Of a stretch of DNA of 64,000 nucleotides, positions 1-10,067 are shown piece by piece. The notes beneath the pieces were generated by a model. It saw nothing but the letters and a program-made list of their open reading frames with translations, had not been told where the DNA came from and searched no databases. Source of the stretch: Corynebacterium pseudogenitalium (GTDB taxonomy: Bacteria > Actinomycetota > Actinomycetes > Mycobacteriales > Mycobacteriaceae). Where the stretch lies: NCBI RefSeq assembly GCF_024453815.1, contig NZ_CP072934.1:1984001-2048000 (forward strand), read 5' to 3'. Every line of letters begins with the position of its first letter. Positions within the stretch are counted from its first letter, which is position 1. The position numbers were made by a program, and so were the translations under genes.

Positions 1-2144
1 GGCTTTAGCGTTGCAGTAATCGTGTCTAAATTCACGCTGTAAAGACGGCCACTACCCCATACAGACGCACCTGCGACCCAGTATGTGCCGTCATCATCGA
101 AGGTACCTGCGTTGATGCCGCTACCGAGGTCGTTGGATGTTGTATTGTCCGGATGATTCTCGGGAAGAAATCCATCAAGTCCTTGAAGCTTGCCCAAATC
201 AAAAACTTCACCCGTATAAGGATTTATCTGCAGTAAGTGGCCTGCGGGGAAACAAGGGTCATCCCTGTGGCCCGTCTTCACCGAAATCCTGGGCTGACTA
301 ACAGCATAGAGGTAGTTATCGTTCTCGTTGTAGGCAAGTGCGTTATATACCCACCCGCTGGCGGGTCCGATCTTTTCTGACTGCAATGCACCTTGTCCGT
401 CTTCTACCTGAAGATACAGCTGCGAAGAAGTTCTATTGCTAGAGGCTTGTGGGCTCGCGACGATAAATCGTCGGAAGCCATATTTTTGCTCCGCAATGGA
501 AAGTAAGCGAGGTGGCTGTCGATGAACAGATTTTACATCGCGAAGCTCACATTTATCGCCGTGCGTAAGTGGCAACACGTCAGCGTCGGCTGAAGGAAGA
601 ATCGGAAGATCTTTCTCTACCGGAGCCGCGAGGGAGCCTTGCAAAGTGATGTCCTCGGGTCTGGTTGGAGCCGATCTGTAGGAAGTCCGAAGCGTCACAG
701 TCGAGTCTGCCGAAACCGGTACCGAGTCGATTCGGCGGCCGTCCTTCGTCGGGAACCATGTAATAACCACACGATCCGGGTAGGTCTCAACTTTATTTTC
801 GAGCCTTACACCGTCCGTTTGCTCAATTGGAATAGAGAAAAACACATCTTCTAATCGGACTGAAGGGCTCAGAGTTACTGTTGCACTTGAGAAATTAGAA
901 CGCGCTTGAACATCGAATGTTGTCTCGTACGGATTGTCGCCAATAGTCGTGTGCGAGGATACTGGAATACCATCACCTGCGACATTCACCTTGTGGTCCT
1001 GAGGCTTATTGTCCATGTCCTGGCCCCACATCTGGACCCGGTAAATACCGTTTGGAGGTGCCACGGGATTCAGGATTACCGAGTCGCCACCCTTGATATA
1101 GAGGTCAGTAATACTCGGAATGAGCTGAAACTCCGTGTCATAAGACTTTCCCTTGGCGTTCTTATTCCAAAAAATCGCGTTAGCGAAATCAATGGTTCGG
1201 TCAACGACAATCGCCCCCTGACGAACGACGCGGATCCTAACTGGACCGGAGATATCCTTCGTATTGTTATCGTTTCGGTTTTTCTTGATGGCGAACCTGG
1301 TTACTCGCCAGTTACCAGTCTCGTTGATCTTAAATTCAATTTGGGGGTTGTCCCCCAAGAAATCTGGCTTAGCATCGGTAAGAGAAAACTCTTGATCCTG
1401 CTGCCCTGGGACACCCGGAATATCTCCCGGGGCAGCAGCGCGGTCTTGTGAATCCGCAACCTCCTCCGCGGGGCGCCCCTTGCCATAACCAGACTCGGCA
1501 AGCTGTGCCTCGGACGGCACTTCGGCGCTCTCGGCGATCGCGTACTCACCGGCGTCGGTCGTGCGGGCCTCAATCTCAACGACCTGCGGCGGAATCGTGT
1601 GCAGGGCGTTCAGGTTGAACGCCACAAAACCGCCATCCTTAGCGTTCACGTAGCCGTAGTCGTAAGGCTCGAGCTTGCGGCCATCAGCAGTGACGGACAG
1701 GACTTCCTTGATCTCGCCCTTGCCCTCACGCTTGAGCGCGAAGATGTTTTCCTTCGACGCCTTGCCGCCGAACTCCCATGCCTCGCCATCGGGGTCGTTG
1801 ACCACGATGCGGTCAACGACGCCCTTGCGCTCGACGGTCACGGGGTTCGCGGTGGCCGGGGCCTCTGCTGGTTTCGAAGCAGATGCAGAGGCCGGATTAG
1901 AGGCCGACGCTGCGGCAGGCGCCGAAGGCGTGGCGGAGGAAGACGGTGTGTCGTCGTCCATCCACGAGTAGGTGGGCAGGCCGGCGTCGTCGGTAGTGAT
2001 GTCGGAGACCGTCGTGGTCTCCTCCGCCTGAACGGCCGGGTACGCGCCCAGGCCGGCGGCCAACGCCACCGAGGCTACTACGGCTGCAAGTCCACGGGCA
2101 CGGTGCCGAGCAGGAGATCCTGCAGGTTTGATAAAGTTTCGCAT
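1..2144 (-). CDS. spaC: SpaC-like pilus tip / large surface adhesin, C-terminus outside window
   Basis: The frame is open from the ATG at 2144 to the window edge (about 714 codons), so the C-terminus, including any sorting signal, is not seen. Residues 1-40 form a signal peptide (basic start, hydrophobic AAVVASVALAAG, then AVQA before EE). An Ala/Ser/Pro-rich linker follows at about residues 60-92. Further on, YNALAYNENDNYLYA and QINPYTGEVFDLGKL resemble the propeller-like domain (DUF6923 type) common in Gram-positive surface proteins. The start has a purine-rich AGGGAAAG ribosome site. It is the fourth gene of a pilus operon ordered major pilin, sortase, base pilin, large protein, the order of C. 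diphtheriae spaA-srtA-spaB-spaC, so the tip pilin role is inferred from position and size. Another large adhesin is the alternative. Confidence 0.75.
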   Translation of the reverse strand, partial: MRNFIKPAGSPARHRARGLAAVVASVALAAGLGAYPAVQAEETTTVSDITTDDAGLPTYSWMDDDTPSSSATPSAPAAASASNPASASASKPAEAPATANPVTVERKGVVDRIVVNDPDGEAWEFGGKASKENIFALKREGKGEIKEVLSVTADGRKLEPYDYGYVNAKDGGFVAFNLNALHTIPPQVVEIEARTTDAGEYAIAESAEVPSEAQLAESGYGKGRPAEEVADSQDRAAAPGDIPGVPGQQDQEFSLTDAKPDFLGDNPQIEFKINETGNWRVTRFAIKKNRNDNNTKDISGPVRIRVVRQGAIVVDRTIDFANAIFWNKNAKGKSYDTEFQLIPSITDLYIKGGDSVILNPVAPPNGIYRVQMWGQDMDNKPQDHKVNVAGDGIPVSSHTTIGDNPYETTFDVQARSNFSSATVTLSPSVRLEDVFFSIPIEQTDGVRLENKVETYPDRVVITWFPTKDGRRIDSVPVSADSTVTLRTSYRSAPTRPEDITLQGSLAAPVEKDLPILPSADADVLPLTHGDKCELRDVKSVHRQPPRLLSIAEQKYGFRRFIVASPQASSNRTSSQLYLQVEDGQGALQSEKIGPASGWVYNALAYNENDNYLYAVSQPRISVKTGHRDDPCFPAGHLLQINPYTGEVFDLGKLQGLDGFLPENHPDNTTSNDLGSGINAGTFDDDGTYWVAGASVWGSGRLYSVNLDTITATLK

Positions 2145-2165
2145 TTTTCTTTCCCTACTTCCGCT

Positions 2166-3080
2166 TTACCGTGTCTCGTTCTTGCTTCGCCGCGCCAGGA
2201 ACAATCCCAGCACAATTAACAGTCCGCCAAGTCCCGCGGCCCACAGCACGTTCGCGCCGGTGGACGCCAGCGACCCGCGCTCTTTCTCGGGGACGGCGCG
2301 GGGGTGGGTCACCGTCGTGACCACCCCGTTCGGTTTCGTTGTCACGATTGTCGACGGCACCGTGGTCGTCACCGTTGTCGGTGTGCCATTCGGAGGGGTC
2401 GTGGTGTACGTCGTCCGGATGGTGGTGCTCACTCGAGGAGGTGTCGACGTCGTCGTCTTCGTCGTGGTCACCGTGTTACCGGGCTTTGTTGGCGTCGTTG
2501 ATGGTGGCTCGGAAGGCTCCCACGGTGGTGGGGTGCCGTAGCTCTTGTCTCACTTCATCACCAGGACGTTTTCGTACTCGTAGCGGATGCCGCGTTCGTC
2601 AGGAAGTGGGAGGATGAGCAGCTTCGGGCTGCTCAGGTGGTACTCGTACTTCGTGTCCGGCGCGGACTCCTCCACCAGGTACAGGCCCGGGGTGAGGTTG
2701 TCGAACATGACCTCGCCGCGCTGGTTCGTCGCCTTCGTTTCGATGACGTCGAGGCCGCGCGAGCGGGCGTCGTCAAGCGTGGTTTTCTTTGCCACGTTGC
2801 GGCCTTGCTCCGAGGTGATGTCGATGCCCCGCACCTTCGACAAGGTGAACTTGGCGCCGGCGATGGCGGGAGGCTTCTGACCGGCCGGGACCTGGTCGTA
2901 CGGGTTGGTGCCCTGCTTCTTCAGCAGCAACTGGATCGGCTTATTCTTGTCGATGCTCGCCGGATTCAGGTTGGCGTCATTACCGCTGATTGGGCGCACG
3001 TCAGCCACCGCGGGCGAAAACGCACCCGCGGCAAGCATCGTGGCTGCACCACACGCTGCCAATAGTTGGGACAAGCGCAT
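2166..3080 (-). pseudogene. spaB: SpaB-like base pilin interrupted by an in-frame UGA
   Basis: The ATG at 3080 overlaps the sortase stop (TAATG), implying translational coupling. The protein opens with a signal peptide (MRLSQLLAACGAATMLAAG, AVA cleavage) and a prealbumin-like pilin domain with an E-box-like GLYLVEESAP. After 176 codons it meets TGA at 2550-2552. The same frame then stays open for 127 more codons: a Thr/Pro-rich stalk and a complete cell-wall sorting signal, LASTG, hydrophobic stretch and basic tail RRSKNETR, ending at 2166. LAxTG-type signals are typical of corynebacterial base pilins, which the housekeeping sortase attaches to the wall. As read, the product would be secreted without an anchor. 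A nonsense mutation (for example from TGG or CGA), readthrough or a sequencing error are the options. Confidence 0.8.
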
Positions 3081-3997
3081 TAGGACAGAACCTCCTCGTT
3101 CACAGCGCCGGAACGGTCGCTCTTCTTCTTTTCGCGGTACACCCACCAGATCAGCGCCAGCAGGATGAGCAGGGACACCCCACCGAGTGCCCACATCCAC
3201 CACTGCAGGGTGGAGGTGGAGTCGTCGAGGACGCTGGCCTCATCTGGGTCCATGGGTACTCGCTCCGCGTGGACGAGCAACCGGTGCGTATTGATGCCGT
3301 ACGGCGTACAGGTGATCAGCGTCAGCAGGTCGCGCTCGGGGTCGGCGCGCAGGCTGTCGGTCTCATCCGGCAGGACAACTTCGATGTCGTACACCTTGTA
3401 CTTCATGCGCTCGCCAAACGTGGATACATAGATGGCGTCGCCGACTTTGATGTCGGAAAGGTTGTCGAACAGGGTGGCAGTAGGAATCCCAGTGTGTCCC
3501 GTAATCACGGAGTGCGTGCCCACACCACCGACCGGAAGTGCCGTGCCAAACATGTGGCCAAGACCCTTTTGCAGCGTATCCTCCGCAGTACCGTGGTAGA
3601 CCGGCAAGCGGGTATTCGTACTTGGGATCACAATCTGGGACATCGCAGGAAACCCTGCGAGTTGCCGCAAGTACTCCTGATACGACGCATTATCTTTTGA
3701 AACTCGAGCCAACCATGGATCAAGGATTGGACCGTCTTTGTGGTCCTGGTTGTACGCTCTGGCGGCTTCAATCTCAGTATTCAATTGCGGCTCTGGCTGG
3801 TCATGCAGCAGAGCTTCGTAATCCTTTGCCACCTGTTCCTGCATTCGGTTGTTCCACTGCGTAGCAACTACCGGATACATCAAAACAGCCAGCCCAAGAA
3901 GGATGATGATAGCTGGAACACCGACGCGCTGAAACAGCGATTTCGCTCCAGGCTGCCGCCTGTGCTTCGCCTTCGTTGGTGCAGTCACAGAAATCAA
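3080..3997 (-). CDS. Class C (pilin-polymerising) sortase
   Basis: This membrane transpeptidase would join pilin subunits by cutting their LPxTG signal and linking it to the pilin-motif lysine of the next subunit. It has 305 residues. An N-terminal membrane segment lies at about residues 26-45. The class C lid motif DPW is at 93-95, catalytic His168 is in ITGHTG, catalytic Cys230 is in LITCTPYG, and Arg239 follows. A second C-terminal hydrophobic segment (about 266-286) and basic tail are also class C traits. The start is TTG at 3997 behind AAGAAAGA; GTG at 3988 is an alternative. It lies 105 nt after the major pilin stop, across two hairpins, and overlaps the base pilin start by one base. 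In C. diphtheriae the equivalent position is srtA. Confidence 0.93.
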   Translation of the reverse strand: MISVTAPTKAKHRRQPGAKSLFQRVGVPAIIILLGLAVLMYPVVATQWNNRMQEQVAKDYEALLHDQPEPQLNTEIEAARAYNQDHKDGPILDPWLARVSKDNASYQEYLRQLAGFPAMSQIVIPSTNTRLPVYHGTAEDTLQKGLGHMFGTALPVGGVGTHSVITGHTGIPTATLFDNLSDIKVGDAIYVSTFGERMKYKVYDIEVVLPDETDSLRADPERDLLTLITCTPYGINTHRLLVHAERVPMDPDEASVLDDSTSTLQWWMWALGGVSLLILLALIWWVYREKKKSDRSGAVNEEVLS

Positions 3998-4031
3998 CGT
4001 CTTTCTTGTTGGGAAATATTTTGGAAAACTG

Positions 4032-4089
4032 GGCGGAGTTTTACGCCCTCCGCCGACGGCGTGATGTGGCGCTAAGAAAGCGCGACATC
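4032..4089 (-). promoter_or_regulatory. Two hairpins in the major pilin-sortase intergenic space
   Basis: Two inverted repeats lie between the pilin stop and the sortase start. One has 10-nt arms at 4063-4072 and 4080-4089 (one mismatch). The other has perfect 7-nt arms GGCGGAG/CTCCGCC at 4032-4038 and 4048-4054. Only a short, weak U-rich stretch follows in the transcript direction. Partial termination or an RNA stability barrier here could keep pilin mRNA more abundant than sortase mRNA; that role is inferred. Confidence 0.5.
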
Positions 4090-4102
4090 AGGGCCATGGA
4101 AC

Positions 4103-5587
4103 CTAGGCGGCCTGGGAGTTACGGCGAGCGACGTATGCGCCGCCACCGATGATTCCAAGACCAGCCAGGATCAGGATGGCAATACCCATACCACCGGTGT
4201 TTGGCAGGAACGGCGTAGTGTCCTCCAAGTTGACGACCTCACCATCGTTGTCGCCCACCTTGATGTTCTGGAGGGTGCCAGCGTTCTTCCAAAGCAGGGT
4301 GAACTCGATTGGCTGGGACAAAAGCTCGAAGCCCTTCGGGGACTTCGTCTCAACGAGGCAGTACTTGGTCCACTGGTTCTTGGTGTTCGGATCGTTGTTT
4401 GCACCGTCGTTGACGTGCAGACCATCAATCTTCACCATGCCGTCCTGGCCAGAAACGAACGTGCTCTTACCTTCAGTGGTCTGAAGCGCCTTATCGTTAG
4501 TGACCGCTGCCTTGCAGTCCTGGCCATCCGTGGCACCGTAGACCTGGAACTCAGCACCCTCCAGCGGCTTACGCTCCTTGCTCACCTTCTTAAATTGGAT
4601 GCCAGCGTAACGAGTCTCGACATCGTTCGTCGGCTTTTTCTTTTCCTCTTGAACATTGTTCGGGTTGTTCTCGATCTGCACAGCGGTGTTCTTCAGGATG
4701 CCATTAGCAGGCATCTCGTTGACCTTCGCAGTGATCTTGACGGAGATCTGCTGGCCGTTCTTAATCTTTGCTACGCCAGCTTCAGTGAAGGTAACAACAA
4801 CTTTCTGACCTTCAACCTTGATCTTGTAGTCGGATGGCTCGAAGTCGTTGCCGAGAACTTGGACGTCCTTCTCCGTGGTTGAAGCCTTCGGATCGAGAGT
4901 ATCTTCAATCCGGTAGATGGTGCGCTTTTGACGATCAGTATCGATCGTCTGCGCCCAGGTATCGATCGTGTACTCAACCTGCTGGCTTACATTCTTGCCA
5001 GAGTCAACGACAGACTTTTTCGGTTCCTTCTGCTTGTAGTTCTTCGGGTAAGCAACGACGTCGTACATCCACTCCGTGCCACCAGCCTGAGCGTTGGCCT
5101 TCGTCATCGGCACGAACACGAGGAAGTCAGCTGCCGGGGAGTAACCCGCTACAGGAGAAGTTTCCTTAACGAGATAGACGCCAACCTTGAGGTCTGACCA
5201 GACAATCTTGCCGTCTTTATCTGTCTTCACCTCTGCGAACGGGGTTCCAAGCTTCGCGCTACCCGCGGTCAGCTTTGATGCGGCCACCAAACCTGCATTT
5301 GTCGTCAGGTCAGCATTAGTGACAGGGTACAGGGTGAACCCAGCATCCTTAAGGTTTTCTCCCTTGACCGTGGTGTCTTCCTCGCCCGTAGGTGTACCAA
5401 GGCTTTCTGGGTCAGCCTTCTTGTAGAGGGTGATGGAACCCTTCTTGGCGACATCGATCGTCGACTTCGCGACAGCTGGGCCGTTCTCCTGCGCCATCGC
5501 GTCCTGCGCAGCGATGCCAGCAGAGCCGGCGAAGGTCAGGCCTGCTGCGATTGCGATCGCGGCGGTTTTCTTGAGGGCAATTGTCAT
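4103..5587 (-). CDS. spaA: SpaA-like major pilin (LPNTG, isopeptide-type domains)
   Basis: Shaft subunit of a sortase-assembled pilus. It has 494 residues from the ATG at 5587, which is preceded by GGAAGGAAACC; the longer GTG-started frame reaches back into the promoter and was rejected. A signal peptide covers residues 1-32 (AMA before QENG). The pilin motif WMYDVVAYPKN is at 173-183, with Lys182 the expected site of intermolecular linkage. E-box-like segments are VYLVKETSPVAGY (about 138-150) and YCLVETKSPKGF, which normally support intramolecular isopeptide bonds. The middle resembles a fimbrial isopeptide D2 domain. The C-terminus has LPNTG at 461-465, a hydrophobic segment and a basic tail. 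It is first in the operon, and its promoter contains a ten-base homopolymer. Confidence 0.93.
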   Translation of the reverse strand: MTIALKKTAAIAIAAGLTFAGSAGIAAQDAMAQENGPAVAKSTIDVAKKGSITLYKKADPESLGTPTGEEDTTVKGENLKDAGFTLYPVTNADLTTNAGLVAASKLTAGSAKLGTPFAEVKTDKDGKIVWSDLKVGVYLVKETSPVAGYSPAADFLVFVPMTKANAQAGGTEWMYDVVAYPKNYKQKEPKKSVVDSGKNVSQQVEYTIDTWAQTIDTDRQKRTIYRIEDTLDPKASTTEKDVQVLGNDFEPSDYKIKVEGQKVVVTFTEAGVAKIKNGQQISVKITAKVNEMPANGILKNTAVQIENNPNNVQEEKKKPTNDVETRYAGIQFKKVSKERKPLEGAEFQVYGATDGQDCKAAVTNDKALQTTEGKSTFVSGQDGMVKIDGLHVNDGANNDPNTKNQWTKYCLVETKSPKGFELLSQPIEFTLLWKNAGTLQNIKVGDNDGEVVNLEDTTPFLPNTGGMGIAILILAGLGIIGGGAYVARRNSQAA

Positions 5588-5681
5588 TTGGTTTCCTTCC
5601 AAAAGAGGTCTCTTGGGGCCCTCAGCGCACTTCAAGAAGTTAGGTTTCTTGCGCACGCGCCAGTGGCCCAACTTTGGGAAC

Positions 5682-5718
5682 GCATTGAATTTAAGCACCC
5701 CCCCCCCGCTTTGTCCAA
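5682..5718 (-). promoter_or_regulatory. Pilus operon promoter with a G10 tract in its spacer
   Basis: On the minus strand TTGGAC (5713-5718) and TTAAAT (5689-5694) read as -35 and -10 boxes, 18 nt apart. Ten of those 18 spacer bases are an uninterrupted G run (C10 on the plus strand, 5698-5707). Transcription would start near 5682, giving a ~95 nt leader. Slipped-strand changes in the run would alter the box spacing, the mechanism known for Bordetella fim promoters. The boxes were found by eye. Confidence 0.65.
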
Positions 5719-5961
5719 GTCATTTAGTACGAAATCTCAAGGTTTCTCAGCCGACATATTGACCCATTTATGCAGCGCAAACCGGTTTTATTCGTTGACC
5801 ATTACATATGTAGCCGGCTGTCAGTTAACGCTAGACATTCTGACCGTCAGGATTCTCCAAAACTCTTAGAGATTCCTCATACTTTCTGACCACTTATGGG
5901 GGAGTTTTCAGCGCTGCCGACGCAAGGCCCTTTGCCGCCACAATCATTCCGCTCGACCTCC

Positions 5962-6043
5962 TCCGGTCGACCAACGCTGATCAGCGCGAAATCAGCAAAA
6001 TCGCGTGAAACAGCCCAAATTGCCGTGACCTGGGTTGGTCGAC
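5962..6043 (-). repeat. Inverted repeat sharing its core with family C
   Basis: GTCGACCAAC (5966-5975) and GTTGGTCGAC (6034-6043) form perfect 10-nt arms. The left arm lies in a 17-nt stretch (5962-5978) that is identical to 49328-49344 in element C2. Otherwise the ~590 bp between the groEL stop and the spaA start holds only the pilus promoter and the groEL terminator; no convincing gene was seen. Confidence 0.5.
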
Positions 6044-6175
6044 GGGAACGAAATCGAGGTGGAAACAGCGCGAAACCTATGCCGAGCCACACGCAATTCT
6101 GTTCACAAAATCTCGAACAAACCGAAGAGCCATACCCCAACCCGAAGCCCGACCAACCACAACGCCACAACACGC

Positions 6176-6217
6176 AAAAATCCCGGGCCACCCCACCGCG
6201 AAAGCGGGGCGCCCGGG
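6176..6217 (-). terminator. groL: Rho-independent terminator of groEL
   Basis: A GC-rich hairpin (outer arms CCCGGGC / GCCCGGG, inner CCGC / GCGG around GAAA) lies 26 nt past the groEL stop. In the minus-strand direction it is followed by a run of five T. Confidence 0.85.
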
Positions 6218-6242
6218 AGAAAGCCAGTCAGAAACTAGCGGT

Positions 6243-7988
<1,746 letters not shown>

Positions 7989-7992
<4 letters not shown>

Positions 7993-9989
7993 GACACAGT
8001 TTTAGCACTCTCGCCCGCCGAGTGCAAGGAACCGTCTTCGGCCACCGAGCTGACCTTGGAGCGCGTCTTCGAGTACACGAACCACACCAACACAACGAAC
8101 AGGGCCGTACTGAACCACGGCGTCCAGGACTGCTCCGTGAACACCTCCAGCGGACTCTCCCCTGCCGCGCCCGCGATGAGCGCCGCGTTGAGCACGCCGA
8201 ACAGGGACTCGCCCACGATCATGCCCGTGGCCACCAGGGTGCCCATCCGGCGCGCGAAGTCCGGGTGGCGCTGCACCTGCGCCCAACGGTTATAGATGTA
8301 TCCGATCAGCCCGCCGATCGGCACGATCACCGTGACTGACACCGGCAGGTACATGCCCATGCCCACAGCCAGCGGCGGCAAGCTGTACTTGCCCGTGGTG
8401 CGGGTGAGGGTCTCGTCGATAATGATGAGCGCAACGCCGATACCCGCACCGAGCAGAATCAGGCCCCAGTCCAGCGAGCTGTTGAAAATGCCGTTGGCCA
8501 CCGAGGACATCAACGCGGCCTGCGGTGCCGCGAGCGCGTCCGGGCCTGCGCCCTCCATGCCCTGGAAGCCGAAGCCGGTGAGCATCACCTGCAGGATCGG
8601 CGGGATGACCACCGAGCCGAACAGCACACCAATAATCAGCGCCACCTGCTGCTTCCACGGCGTCGCCCCCACGAGCTGGCCTGTCTTGAGGTCCTGCAGG
8701 TTATCGTTCGAAATCGTGGCGATACCAAACACGATCGCCGCAGTAAACAGCGTGTACGCCACCAGCGAGCTCGCATTCGCGTCCGTGCCCGCCATGAACG
8801 CACCGATCAGCAGCGCGCACGACAGCACCGCAATAATGCCGATCGAGGAAATCGGGGAGTTCGACGCCCCAATCAACCCCGCCATGTAGCCACACACCGA
8901 CGCCACAATCAGGCCAATGACCAGGATGAACAGCACCGAAATCATGGTCAGTGACAGTGCGTGCTCGTGGATGTCGGTGCCGCGCACGAAGTTCCACAGC
9001 AGCAGGCCAATTGGCAGCATCGACGCCACAATCACACCCGCCACGATCGGGAACGGGATGTCACGCTCCGTCACGTCGACAGCCACGCCCTCGTGCCTCT
9101 TTTTCGACGCCGCCAACGACGACGCAATACCCGTCGCAATCGGCTTCGCGATCTTGATCAGCGTCCACAGCGCCGCCACCGCCATCGTGCCCACACCGAT
9201 AAAGCGGATCTCGTCCGCGAACGTCGTGGAGACAACCTCGGCAAGCTCCAGGCCCTCGCCCATATGGACCGCCGACTTCATCGGCAGCAGGATCGCAAAG
9301 GAAATCACGACGCCAACCAGCATCGCAATCCCCACCGACAAGCCCACCAAGTGGCCCACGCCCAGCAGCGCCAACGACAGCGAACCACCCATCATCGTGC
9401 CGCCCCCACCAACACGGAAGAACCCGGCAACCTCGCTGGCAGCCGCCTTCATGGCCGTCAATAAGGAATAGAACGCCGACGCAATCGCACCAAGAATAAT
9501 GACGCGCAGACCCTCAGAGTTCTCCGCGTGATCACGCTCCGAACCACCATTGTCACCGTCGCCAACGCGCAGCACCTCCGCCGCCGCGACACCCTCCGGG
9601 TACGGCAAATCCGAACCAGTCACCAGCGCGCGACGCAACGGAATCGAATACATCACGCCCAACGTGCCACCCAGGGCACACACTAGGGCTGTCGTCCAGA
9701 AGGGGAAACCCTGCCAGTAACCGACCATCACCAGGCCGGGCAGGACGAAAATGATCGCCGACAGCGTACCCGCAGCCGACGCAATCGTCTGCACAATGTT
9801 GTTCTCACGCACATTGTGCCCGGCGAACTTCCGCAGCACCGCCATAGAAATCACCGCCGCCGGAATGGACGTGGCAAAAGTCAACCCGACTTTCAACCCC
9901 AAATACACATTCGCAGCAGTAAACACCAAGGTGATCAAGCCACCAATGATGATCCCGCGCAGCGTCAACTCACGCATCGTCGAGGCCAT
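7989..9989 (-). CDS. OPT-family oligopeptide / metal-chelate transporter
   Basis: Polytopic inner-membrane transporter of 666 residues, the usual length for the bacterial OPT family (peptides or metal-siderophore complexes, proton-driven). Many hydrophobic helices run from GIIIGGLITLVFTAANVYLG near the N-terminus to a last segment, FSTALFVVLVWFVYS, near the C-terminus. Family-like features include GLKVGLTFATSIPAAVISM and SDLPYPEGVAAAEVL. The ATG at 9989 (MASTMREL) follows AAAGGTC; about 510 further in-frame codons upstream are antisense to the peptidase gene and were discarded. The gene's end carries the groEL CIRCE operators. The substrate cannot be told from sequence. Confidence 0.88.
8002..8028 (-). 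promoter_or_regulatory. CIRCE operator 2 (imperfect), inside the OPT coding sequence
   Basis: TTAGCACTC (8002-8010), nine spacer bases, then GAGTGCAAG (8020-8028), which departs from the consensus at two terminal positions. It lies wholly within the last codons of the upstream transporter gene. Confidence 0.8.
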
Positions 9990-10067
9990 TGCAAGACCTT
10001 TCAATATATAGGCATAAAAACGAACGGAAAGGATTGTACTCCTCCGGTTGGTGGTACTTTCGACCAC

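Noticed and set aside
2550..2552. Selenocysteine at the UGA of the base pilin
   Set aside because: No selenoprotein family match and no convincing downstream stem-loop; a nonsense mutation is simpler.
5877..6191. 104-codon minus-strand frame between groEL and spaA
   Set aside because: It covers the palindrome and groEL terminator region, has no protein-like character, ribosome site or recognised family.
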